Shown here piece after piece: positions 26,311-34,138 of a DNA stretch of 64,000 nucleotides. A program made the translations under genes and the position numbers. Origin of the DNA: Acidimicrobiia bacterium (GTDB lineage Bacteria; Actinomycetota; Acidimicrobiia; Acidimicrobiales; Aldehydirespiratoraceae); contig JAJEHD010000011.1 in the NCBI GenBank assembly GCA_022819505.1, forward strand, positions 62,001-126,000. Reading direction: 5' to 3'. Position 1 is the first letter of the stretch. Every line of letters begins with the position of its first letter. The notes beneath the pieces are model-generated. The model did no database searches. It saw only the letters and a list, made by a program, of their open reading frames with translations, and was not told where the DNA came from.

Positions 26311-27591
26311 ATGACCAGAGCAGACACCGCATCGCGAGACAGAGTCTTCGAGCTGATCGACGCCGACCGTGAGCTGCTGGCCGAGACGTGCCTGGAGCTG
26401 GGCAACACCTTCGCGCCCTGCGGGCATGAGCAGCCGGTGGCCGACGCGGTCAGCGCCTGGTACGAGCGCCACGGCATCCCGGCCCGCCAGCAGCAGATCC
26501 TGGCCGACCGGTCCAACGTCGTAGCCACCCTGGCCGGGTCGAGGCCGGGAGCCAGGAGCCTGATCTTCAACGCCCATCTCGACACCGAGATAAGCGGCCC
26601 CGACCACGCCAACCTCATGGAGTCGAGCGACCCCAACCTGGTCGGGGCCTGGCGCGAGGGCGACCGGATCTTCGGTCACACCGTACTCAACGACCGGGGC
26701 TGCATGTCGGTGTTCATGGTGATGGCCAAGGCGCTGAAGGGTGCCGGGGCCCAGCTGGGCGGCGACGTGATCCTGACCTCGGTGGCGGGCGAGACCGGGA
26801 TGGCGCCGGTCGACGAGTACCAGGGCCTCAACTACGAGGGCAAGGGCTTCGGCACCCGCCATCTCGTCGACCACGGTGTGCGGGCCGACTATGCGCTGGT
26901 GGCCGAGACCACCGCCTGGTCGAAGTCCTGGATCGAGTGCGGGGCGGTGTACCTCAAGATCACGCTGCGGGGCCGCAACATGTACACGCCCCGGCTGATC
27001 CGCGAGCCGGACCTTCCCGACCATCCCAACGCCATCGTCAAGGGCGCGGTGGTGGCCACCGTCCTGGAGGCATGGGGCATCGACTACGAGGAGCGCAACG
27101 CGTACATCTCGGAGCTGGGCGAGGTCCGGCCCAAGGCTCAGGTCGGGGCGATCCGGGGAGGCGTGCCGTACCGGCCGAACCGGTCGTCGCCGGTCTGCAA
27201 GCTCTACATGGACGTCCGCACCCTGCCGGGGGCCGACCAGGACGCGGTGGTGGACGAGGTCCGGGCGGTGGCCCGCTCGGTGGACCCGGCCGCCGAGGTG
27301 GACTGCTACATGGCCAAGGCGGGCCGGGTCGGCACCGGCTTGGGGCCCCTTAGCGACGCAGTGGAGCAGGCCTACGGCGAGATCGTCGGGGGAGCCACGC
27401 CGCCTCCCCAGGTGGCCCACACGTCCATGTGGCGCGACACCAACATCTTCAACGCGGTGGGGATCCCGTCGCTGACGTTCGGCCCGCCCCGGGGCTCGGC
27501 CGCAGTGCAGGGCACCGGTCACTTCGAGCTCGACGACCTGGTGGCCGCAGCCAAGGTCTACGCCGCAGTAGCCATGGACCTCTGCGCCTAA
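26311..27591 (+). CDS. M20 family metallopeptidase (ArgE/DapE-like)
   Basis: A 426-residue zinc hydrolase for an N-acyl amino acid or short peptide. The metal and catalytic elements are NAHLDTE, LNDRGCM (bridging Asp), and VAGETG, with a C-terminal GTGHFELDD supplying the last histidine. The ATG at 26311 is chosen over 26260 and 26278 because GGGAGGAGC ends five bases before it. Its stop overlaps that of the convergent GH3 gene by 4 bp. Confidence 0.85.
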   Translation: MTRADTASRDRVFELIDADRELLAETCLELGNTFAPCGHEQPVADAVSAWYERHGIPARQQQILADRSNVVATLAGSRPGARSLIFNAHLDTEISGPDHANLMESSDPNLVGAWREGDRIFGHTVLNDRGCMSVFMVMAKALKGAGAQLGGDVILTSVAGETGMAPVDEYQGLNYEGKGFGTRHLVDHGVRADYALVAETTAWSKSWIECGAVYLKITLRGRNMYTPRLIREPDLPDHPNAIVKGAVVATVLEAWGIDYEERNAYISELGEVRPKAQVGAIRGGVPYRPNRSSPVCKLYMDVRTLPGADQDAVVDEVRAVARSVDPAAEVDCYMAKAGRVGTGLGPLSDAVEQAYGEIVGGATPPPQVAHTSMWRDTNIFNAVGIPSLTFGPPRGSAAVQGTGHFELDDLVAAAKVYAAVAMDLCA

Positions 27592-29723
27592 TCGGTCACC
27601 CGCTCCGCGGAGGACGAATCGAGACCGACGTGGTACCGGACTGGCAAGTCCTCGCGCACCCAGGATCCGTCGATCCGCAAGTCCAGGACCGCAGGGTCGA
27701 TCGGCACCGCGGCGTCGGTGCTCTCGCCCGCGTCGAGTTGAACCCTGCTGAAGCCGACCAGGCGCTTGGGCGGGCGCTCGTAGGCCGATCCGGGCACGCT
27801 CGCGTAGACCTGCACGACCGTCGAGCCGGAGCGCTGGCCGGTGTTGGTGACTCCGACGACCACCTGATCTTCCTTCACCTCCGCGTCGCCTAGTTCGAAC
27901 GTGGTGTAGCCGAGGCCGTGACCGAAGGGCAGAAGGGCGTCGGTGCCGCTGGCGTCGAGATGCCACTGGCCGTGGAGCAGGCCGTAGACGGCCGTCTCGG
28001 CGTCGCGGTCGAAGTCGACCAGGTCGGACTCGTCGAGGGGGATGGCGAAGGGGAGACGGCCACCGGGCTCGGACTGGCCGAACAGCACATCGGCCAGTGC
28101 GTGGCCACCCTCCGAACCCGGGTACCACACCATGAGCACGGCGTCGACGGTGTCGAGCCATGGCATCACCACTGCGCTGCCGGCCATCACTGCCACCACC
28201 ACCCGGTCGCAGGCTGCGGCCGCGTCGACGATGAGCTGCTCGTCGTGCGGATGCAGGCGCAGCGAGATCCGGTCACCGCCCTTGGAGGATCCGGCCACCG
28301 CGCCGGCGTCACCGAAGCCGGCGAGAAGCGACTCGGCCTGGGTCGGGTCGGCCACGCCGAGTTCGGGATGGTCCAGGGCGGGCGCCAGCTTCAAGAACAC
28401 GGCTCCACCGTCGTCCATGAACTCGCCCTCGTCCTGGCGGGTGTAGCCCACGACCACCACCGCGAGGTCGGCACCGGCCGCGATCGACGCGTCGCGGTCG
28501 CTGTGGACGACGCTTGTGCCGGTGTCGCCGAGGGCGGCCTCGATGCCGGCGAGCAGAGTCACCGGGTCGGGCGTGTGGAGCACGTTGCTGGAGCCGCCGT
28601 CGCCGAGGTTGGGCACCGCAGCCAGCGGGCCCAGCACCGCGATCCTCCCGAGCCTCGACGCATCCACCGGCAGCAGGTCTGCATTGCGCAGCAGCACCAT
28701 CGAGGAGACGGCAGCCTCGCGGGACAGGGCTCGATGGGCAGCGCAGCCGATGACCGAGCGGTCGGGCTCGGCCCGGAAGACTCCGATGAAGCGCAGGAAC
28801 GTGGCCAGGGTCTCGGCCACCCTCGCGTCGACGTCGGCGACGTCGAGCTCGCCCGACGCCACCGCGCCGGGAAGCACCTGGGCCCGCTGCTGGCGGAACG
28901 GCATCTCGATGTTGCACCCGGCCAGCACCGAGGCCACCGGGTCGCGTAGCCCCATGATGAAGTCGGTGACGACCAGCCCGTCCCAGCCCCAGTCGTCGCG
29001 CAGGATCCCGGTGAGCAGCGGGTGGCTGTCGCCGCACCAGCGGCCGTTGAGAGAGTTGTAGGCGCTCATCACCGCCGCCACACCCTCGGACGCCACTCGC
29101 CTGAAGTGGGGCAGGTAGACCTCGTGCAGGGCCCGCTCGCCGGCGACGACATCCACCTTGAAGCGGGCGTTCTCCATCGAGTTGCAGGCGAAGTGCTTCA
29201 TGCAGGCCATCACGTGGCGCTGCAACCCCCGGGTGAGGGCGGCGGCCATCTCGCCCACATGGCAGGGGTCCTCGCCGTAGGTCTCCTGGGCCCGGCCCCA
29301 GGCCGGGTGGCGCAGCAGGTTCATACACACCGCGCCGGTGAAGGTGGCCTCCGAGGCCCGCAACTCGGCTCCGATGGCGTCGCCGATGCGCTCCTCCAGT
29401 CCCGGGTCGAACGACGCGCCCCGAGCCATCGACACCGGGAACGTGGTGGACGGCCCGAGCACGCACCCCCGAGGCCCGTCCGCGAAGTTGAGCCCGGGGA
29501 TTCCCAGCCGCTCCACCCGGGCTGCGGGCCATCCGTGGGCGTGATAGCCGCCGCCGACCAGATCCAGGATTCCGGGCCAGAACGCCGGCTCGCCCGAGAG
29601 GCAGCCCAGCTTCTCCTCCAAGGTCATCATGGCGACCAGGGCGTCGGCCTCGGCCCTGGGGTCGGAGCCCCCGGCCACCCGTTCGGCGGCGTCATCGAAT
29701 GCGGTAGTCCTGGGTGGGCTCAC
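27588..29723 (-). CDS. Glycoside hydrolase family 3 (beta-glucosidase-like)
   Basis: A 711-residue GH3 enzyme that removes beta-linked glucose or related sugars from the non-reducing end. The catalytic nucleophile is D254 in GLVVTDFIMG; the substrate motif K176-H-F is in CMKHFACN. The (alpha/beta)6 domain and a C-terminal fibronectin-like domain (FELGDAEVKEDQVVVGVTNTG) follow in the normal order. No signal peptide is seen. The GTG at 29723 is 14 bp behind the SDR stop. It is the last gene of the E1alpha-E1beta-SDR operon. Confidence 0.88.
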   Translation of the reverse strand: MSPPRTTAFDDAAERVAGGSDPRAEADALVAMMTLEEKLGCLSGEPAFWPGILDLVGGGYHAHGWPAARVERLGIPGLNFADGPRGCVLGPSTTFPVSMARGASFDPGLEERIGDAIGAELRASEATFTGAVCMNLLRHPAWGRAQETYGEDPCHVGEMAAALTRGLQRHVMACMKHFACNSMENARFKVDVVAGERALHEVYLPHFRRVASEGVAAVMSAYNSLNGRWCGDSHPLLTGILRDDWGWDGLVVTDFIMGLRDPVASVLAGCNIEMPFRQQRAQVLPGAVASGELDVADVDARVAETLATFLRFIGVFRAEPDRSVIGCAAHRALSREAAVSSMVLLRNADLLPVDASRLGRIAVLGPLAAVPNLGDGGSSNVLHTPDPVTLLAGIEAALGDTGTSVVHSDRDASIAAGADLAVVVVGYTRQDEGEFMDDGGAVFLKLAPALDHPELGVADPTQAESLLAGFGDAGAVAGSSKGGDRISLRLHPHDEQLIVDAAAACDRVVVAVMAGSAVVMPWLDTVDAVLMVWYPGSEGGHALADVLFGQSEPGGRLPFAIPLDESDLVDFDRDAETAVYGLLHGQWHLDASGTDALLPFGHGLGYTTFELGDAEVKEDQVVVGVTNTGQRSGSTVVQVYASVPGSAYERPPKRLVGFSRVQLDAGESTDAAVPIDPAVLDLRIDGSWVREDLPVRYHVGLDSSSAERVTD

Positions 29724-29737
29724 TGCGACGGAGTCCC

Positions 29738-30529
29738 TCAGCCGACCTGCCAGCCGCCGTCGACCACCAGTGACTGGCCGGTGACATAGCTGGACAGGTC
29801 GGACGCCAGAAACACGCACGCATCCGCGATGTCGTCGGGAGTGCCCAACCGGCCCGACGGGATCCGCGACGCGAGCTCGCCCACGCTCAACGCCGGACCG
29901 TCACTCCCGATCCGGGACAGGCCCTCGACCACATTGTCGAGCATGGGAGTGGCGATCTGGCCCGGACAGACGCAATTGACCCGCACCCCCGCGGGCGCCA
30001 TCTCGGCGGCCAGTGACTGGGCGAGGCCGATCACCCCGAACTTCGACGCGGAGTAGGCCCCGTTGCCGGCGCCGCCCCGCAGGCCGAACAGCGAGGATGT
30101 GACCACGATGGACCCGCGGCTCATCCGGCGAGCCGCGGCCCGAACGGTCAGGAACGCCCCGGTGAGGTTGACATCTATCACGCGGCGCCAGTCGGCGACA
30201 TCAAGGTCTACGACCTTCTCGAGGTGCAGGACTCCCGCATTGGCCACCGCGCAGTCGAGTCGGCCGTGCTGCGACAGGATCGACTCGAAGGCCGTCTCCA
30301 CCGCGTGCTCGTCGGTCACGTCCAACTCCATCGGCTCGACCAGCGCCCCGGTCTCCTCCGCGATGGAGGCCGCGGTCGAGCGCGCCGCCTCGTCGTCGAT
30401 GTCGGCCACCACCACGGCTGCCCCGTGCTCAGCGAAGCGGCCGGCCACCGCGGCCCCGATGCCGCGACCCCCGCCCGTGACGACTCCGACCCGTCCCTCC
30501 AACAAGGCGGTTGCGGCCGGACCGGTCAC
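29738..30529 (-). CDS. SDR-family oxidoreductase
   Basis: A 263-residue classical SDR: TGGGRGIGAA cofactor loop, ADIDDEAA after the second strand (NAD-type acidic residue), VANAGVL, S and Y-x-x-x-K in VTSSLFG and AYSASKFG, then the VDGGWQ end. The GTG start overlaps the stop of the E1beta gene (GTGA), so it is coupled to the dehydrogenase complex genes. In acetoin metabolism such enzymes reduce diketones; here the substrate is unknown. Confidence 0.88.
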   Translation of the reverse strand: MTGPAATALLEGRVGVVTGGGRGIGAAVAGRFAEHGAAVVVADIDDEAARSTAASIAEETGALVEPMELDVTDEHAVETAFESILSQHGRLDCAVANAGVLHLEKVVDLDVADWRRVIDVNLTGAFLTVRAAARRMSRGSIVVTSSLFGLRGGAGNGAYSASKFGVIGLAQSLAAEMAPAGVRVNCVCPGQIATPMLDNVVEGLSRIGSDGPALSVGELASRIPSGRLGTPDDIADACVFLASDLSSYVTGQSLVVDGGWQVG

Positions 30530-31494
30530 GCCAGGGACCGCAGCACCGCGGCCTTCACCTTGTGCTCGTCAACCGCGAGATGGCGCTCCAATTGAGGCGC
30601 GAAGGGCATGGGGACGTCCGGAGCGGTGACCCTCACCGGGGCCGCTGTCAGTGAGCCAAATGCCTCGGTGCAGGCCGTCGCGATCACCTCGGCGGCGAAG
30701 CCACAACTCTGCCGGGCGGTATCCAGCACCACGAGGCGGCCGGTGCGGGCCACCGACTCCATGACGGTGTCGGCATCCCACGGATGGAGCGTCCGGGGAT
30801 CGATCACCTCGACCGACACGCCCTCTCCGTGCAACTCCTCGGCCACCGCGAGCGCCACCCTTACCGTGCGCCCCACCGCCACCACCGTCACATCTGCACC
30901 TTCGCGCCGAACCGTGGCCTTGCCCAGCGGCACCTCGAACGGGCCTTCAGGGACCGGCCCCCGGGTTCCCCCCAACGAGGCCTCCTGCAGGTACACGACC
31001 GGGTTCGGGTCCCGAACGGCCGCCAGCATCAGACCCTTGGCGTCGGACGGCGTGGACGGCATCACCACCTTGAGCCCAGCCTGCTGGATGAAGGTCGGGT
31101 GGGGACTCTCGGAGTGCTGGGCGGCGGCCGAGCCCGCGCCGCCCGTCGCCGCGAAGTACACCACGGGCAACTGGACCTGGCCGCCCGACATGTACCGCAG
31201 CTTGGCGGCCTGGTTCGCCAGCTGGTCCATCGTGATGTAGAAGAACGAGCTGACCATGAGGTCGATGACCGGGCGGAGCCCGGCCGCGGCCGCTCCTACC
31301 CCGCAGCCGACGATCGTCGCCTCCGACAGGGGGATGTTGCGCACCCGGTCCGGACCGAACTCGTCGATCAGGCCCCGGGTGGAGCCCATGACCGAGCGGT
31401 CGGCGTCCTCGCCGAACAGCACGACCGCGGGGTCCTCGCGCATGGCCTCGGCCAGCCCGTCGCGCATTGCCGTGACTAGGTACGAATCACCCAT
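30526..31494 (-). CDS. 2-oxoacid/acetoin dehydrogenase E1 beta subunit
   Basis: A 322-residue transketolase-like beta subunit. It shows FGEDADRSVMGSTRGL, IPLSEATIVGCGVGAAAAGLRPV (E of the TPP site), and the C-terminal transketolase domain with GKATVRREGADVTVVAVG and DPRTLHPWD. The ATG at 31494 lies in the E1alpha stop (ATGA). Together the two make the alpha2beta2 thiamine enzyme that decarboxylates a 2-oxoacid or cleaves acetoin and passes the acyl group to a lipoyl domain. Confidence 0.9.
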   Translation of the reverse strand: MGDSYLVTAMRDGLAEAMREDPAVVLFGEDADRSVMGSTRGLIDEFGPDRVRNIPLSEATIVGCGVGAAAAGLRPVIDLMVSSFFYITMDQLANQAAKLRYMSGGQVQLPVVYFAATGGAGSAAAQHSESPHPTFIQQAGLKVVMPSTPSDAKGLMLAAVRDPNPVVYLQEASLGGTRGPVPEGPFEVPLGKATVRREGADVTVVAVGRTVRVALAVAEELHGEGVSVEVIDPRTLHPWDADTVMESVARTGRLVVLDTARQSCGFAAEVIATACTEAFGSLTAAPVRVTAPDVPMPFAPQLERHLAVDEHKVKAAVLRSLA

Positions 31495-32504
31495 CAGGGT
31501 CTCGCGGGGGAGAAGACGTCGGTCAGAGCATCCTCGACCGGAGCGGCGGGCGCGGCCGACGCCCATTCGTACGCCGCCTCGATGAGGCCGCGCTCAGAAG
31601 CATGGATGGCGTCGAGGCTGGCGGCGTTCGCCACTCCATCGTCGAGCAGGCGCGACTCCAGGGCCGCGATCGGATCTCGGGCCTTCCACTCCTCGATCTC
31701 CGACTGGGGCCGGTACCGTCCCGCGAAGGCCTCCTCCCCCTCGTTGTGCCCGTGCCAGCGGTACGTCACGCACTCGATCAGGCTGGGACCGTCGCCTGAG
31801 CGGGCCCGTCCCGCGGCCTCGCGGACGGCCTCATGGACGGCGGTCACGTCGTTGCCGTCCACCTGCCGGGCCGGGACCCCGAACGGAGCGGCCCGCTGGG
31901 TGATCTCGCCCACGGTCAGATCCTCAGTGCGGGTCCATTCGGTGTACTGGTTGTTCTCAGCCAGGAAGATGACCGGCAGCTTCCACAGCGCGGCCAGATT
32001 GAGCGACTCGAAGAACACGCCCTGGTTGGTGGCGCCGTCGCCGAAGAAGCTCAGCGCCACCCTGGAGTTGCCCAGGTGCTGGTTGGCGAAGGCGGCCCCG
32101 GTCGCGATGGGGATCCCGCCGCCGACGATCCCGTTGGTGCCCAGCATGCCCGACGGGAAATCCACGATGTGCATCGAGCCGCCCTTGCCGCCGCAGTAGC
32201 CGTCGGCCTTCCCCAGGAGCTCGGCGAACATCCGGGCGGGGTCGCCGCCCTTGGCGATGACGTGGCCGTGGCCCCGATGATTCGACGTGATCTGGTCGTC
32301 AGCTCTCAGCGCCAGGCACGCGCCGGCGGCCACCGCCTCCTGGCCGATGTACAGGTGGACGAACCCGGGCAGGCGGCCCCGTGCGAACAGGCGCCGGCAC
32401 ATCTCCTCGAACTCCCGTATGCGGATCATCACCCGCAGTGCTTCGAGGTGATCCAGTTCGGTGCCCGCTCCGGCCGCTCGATCAGCCATGCCGCGGCTCA
32501 CCAT
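31494..32504 (-). CDS. 2-oxoacid/acetoin dehydrogenase E1 alpha subunit
   Basis: A 336-residue TPP-binding subunit. The PP motif GDGATNQGVFFESLNLAALWKLPVIFLAENN is complete (shown here only as GDG to NN), and HRGHGHVIAKG and GGKGGSMH are typical. The ATG at 32504 follows a GGAGCGAGG site; ATG 32489 is the shorter alternative. It heads a four-gene minus-strand operon and is divergent (48 bp) from a gene for a free lipoyl domain, the natural acceptor of its acyl group. Confidence 0.9.
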   Translation of the reverse strand: MVSRGMADRAAGAGTELDHLEALRVMIRIREFEEMCRRLFARGRLPGFVHLYIGQEAVAAGACLALRADDQITSNHRGHGHVIAKGGDPARMFAELLGKADGYCGGKGGSMHIVDFPSGMLGTNGIVGGGIPIATGAAFANQHLGNSRVALSFFGDGATNQGVFFESLNLAALWKLPVIFLAENNQYTEWTRTEDLTVGEITQRAAPFGVPARQVDGNDVTAVHEAVREAAGRARSGDGPSLIECVTYRWHGHNEGEEAFAGRYRPQSEIEEWKARDPIAALESRLLDDGVANAASLDAIHASERGLIEAAYEWASAAPAAPVEDALTDVFSPARP

Positions 32505-32540
32505 AGTCACCCTCGCTCCAGTCGCTTGCTCCCGGCGCGG

Positions 32541-32546
32541 TAGTCT
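32541..32546 (+). promoter_or_regulatory. -10 box (TAGTCT) for a probable leaderless lipoyl-protein mRNA
   Basis: TAGTCT ends six bases before the ATG at 32553 and there is no Shine-Dalgarno between them. In Actinobacteria a TANNNT box at this distance usually places the transcription start on the start codon. No -35 box is visible. Confidence 0.45.
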
Positions 32547-32552
32547 CGCCCG

Positions 32553-32792
32553 ATGCGGTCCGAGGTGATCCTGCCCAAGTGGGGGATGACGATGCAGGAC
32601 GGCACCATCGTCGAGTGGCTGGTCAGCGAGGGTCAGCGCGTTCGGGAGGGTGATCCCATCGCGGTGATCGAGACCGAGAAGGTCGAGACGGAGCTTCCGT
32701 GCCCCGACACCGGCACCGTCGCCGAGATAGTGGTCGGCGAGGGGGACACCGTGGACGTCGGCGCGGTCCTCGCCTGGCTCGAGTCTCCATGA
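32553..32792 (+). CDS. Free-standing lipoyl (biotinyl/lipoyl) carrier domain
   Basis: A 79-residue protein consisting only of one lipoyl domain: KWGMTMQDGTIVEWLVSEG, then the hairpin ETEKVETEL with modified lysine K43, and GDTVDVGAVLAWLE. It lacks the E1/E3-binding domain and the catalytic acyltransferase domain of a normal E2. It is divergent from the E1 genes, so it probably carries the acyl group made by them; the acyl acceptor enzyme and E3 are not in the window. Biotinylation is less likely because the motif is E-K-V, not M-K-M. Confidence 0.85.
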   Translation: MRSEVILPKWGMTMQDGTIVEWLVSEGQRVREGDPIAVIETEKVETELPCPDTGTVAEIVVGEGDTVDVGAVLAWLESP

Positions 32793-32819
32793 GAGCCGCC
32801 TCACGGTGAGGGCCTGGTG

Positions 32820-34046
32820 ATGGAGACCTCCGAGTCGCTGGCCACCATGGTCGGGTCGCAGGCCGAAGCGGCACGAGCCGACATCGTCGAACTCTGCGGC
32901 GCGCTGGTGGCCGCGCCCAGCATCACCCCGCCCGGGGACACCCGCGCCGCGGCAGCTGCGGCAATCGAATGGCTCGCTGCCCGCAAACTCGAACCCCATG
33001 TGATCAGCGAACGCGAGGACATGCCCAACATCGTCGTGGAGGTGTCAGGGGCTGAGCCGGGCCCTCATCTGATACTCAACGGTCATCTCGACACCATGGG
33101 TCCGGGCGACGCCGGCCGCTGGACCGTGCCGCAGTTCGAGTTGACACCCGTCGACGGGCGCCTCTACGGGCTTGGCATGGGCAACATGAAGGGAGCGGTG
33201 GCCGCCATGTGTGCCGCCATGGCGATCCTCTCGGAGCATGCTCGCGAGCTGGCCGGAACCGTGACGCTCCTGCTGGTGTCCGACGAGGTGCGCTTCGGCG
33301 ACCACGGTGCCCGCTTCGTGCTGGAACGCGCCCCGCGAATGCACGGGGACGCAGTCATATCCGGCGAGGGCTCAGGATGGATGACCCTCGCAGTGGCCGA
33401 GAAGGGAGTGGCCTGGCTGGACCTGCGAGCCAGTGGCTCGGCCGGCCATGCCTCGGCCGCGTTGCGCGGTGAGACCGCCGTAGCCCGCCTGGCCCGGGCC
33501 CTGCACCGCGTGGACGAGCTGAACGACTGGCATGTGGAGCCGCCGCGAGCCCTGGCCGGCGCTCTGGGCGATCCCAACCATCCTGGTCTCAGGGTCGCAC
33601 TGAACGCCGGGATCCTCGAAGCTGGGGACGCCCGCGGCATGATCGCCCCCGACGCCCGGGCTGAACTCGACGTCAGGCTTCCACCGGGACTCTCCCTTGA
33701 GGCGCTTGACGCCCGGGTTCTGGAGACTCTCGAGGGCTCGGGCATCGAGTACCGGCGGGGCCGGAGCTGGGCGGCCAACTGGACCGATCCTGCCGACGAC
33801 CTGGCCCAGGCGGTGTCGTCCGCGGCCCGCCTGATCAGGGGCGACCCGCCGGTACTGACGGTGCGCCACCCGGCCAGCGACGCCATGCGGTGGCGGTCTC
33901 TGGGACGTCCTGCGGTGTGCTACGGCCCGCAGCCAACCCTGTCCGCTGGTATTGACGACTACGCCATCGCGCAGGACGTCATCGATTGCTGTGGGGTGTA
34001 CGCGCTGGCGGCCCTCCTCTACGGTCGCTCGCTTCGACCGGGTTGA
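32820..34046 (+). CDS. M20-like peptidase with altered active site
   Basis: A 408-residue member of the M20 family. H89-x-D91 in NGHLDTM is retained. The bridging metal Asp of the usual G-x-x-D-M-K is Asn122 (LGMGNMKGAV), the usual D-E-E is D-E-V (SDEVRFGDHG, V157), and the C-terminal histidine motif reads AGIDDYAIAQD without His. The dimerisation (lid) domain is present. It may be catalytically impaired or use one metal. ATG 32820 directly follows an in-frame GTG at 32817; both are possible starts. It follows the lipoyl gene by 27 bp. Confidence 0.75.
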   Translation: METSESLATMVGSQAEAARADIVELCGALVAAPSITPPGDTRAAAAAAIEWLAARKLEPHVISEREDMPNIVVEVSGAEPGPHLILNGHLDTMGPGDAGRWTVPQFELTPVDGRLYGLGMGNMKGAVAAMCAAMAILSEHARELAGTVTLLLVSDEVRFGDHGARFVLERAPRMHGDAVISGEGSGWMTLAVAEKGVAWLDLRASGSAGHASAALRGETAVARLARALHRVDELNDWHVEPPRALAGALGDPNHPGLRVALNAGILEAGDARGMIAPDARAELDVRLPPGLSLEALDARVLETLEGSGIEYRRGRSWAANWTDPADDLAQAVSSAARLIRGDPPVLTVRHPASDAMRWRSLGRPAVCYGPQPTLSAGIDDYAIAQDVIDCCGVYALAALLYGRSLRPG

Positions 34047-34138
34047 CGGCCGAGGACTAGGTTGGCCCGGACAGGCGCCTGCAGGGGGCCGGAAGCCGCC
34101 GGATCCCCCACCGGGAGGGTGCTTGGGGGAGGATCGAG

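Noticed and set aside
25984..28161. Very long minus-strand open frame opposite the M20 gene
   Set aside because: Its translation is Arg/Gly/His-rich without domains, and it overlaps two convincing genes (M20 and GH3).
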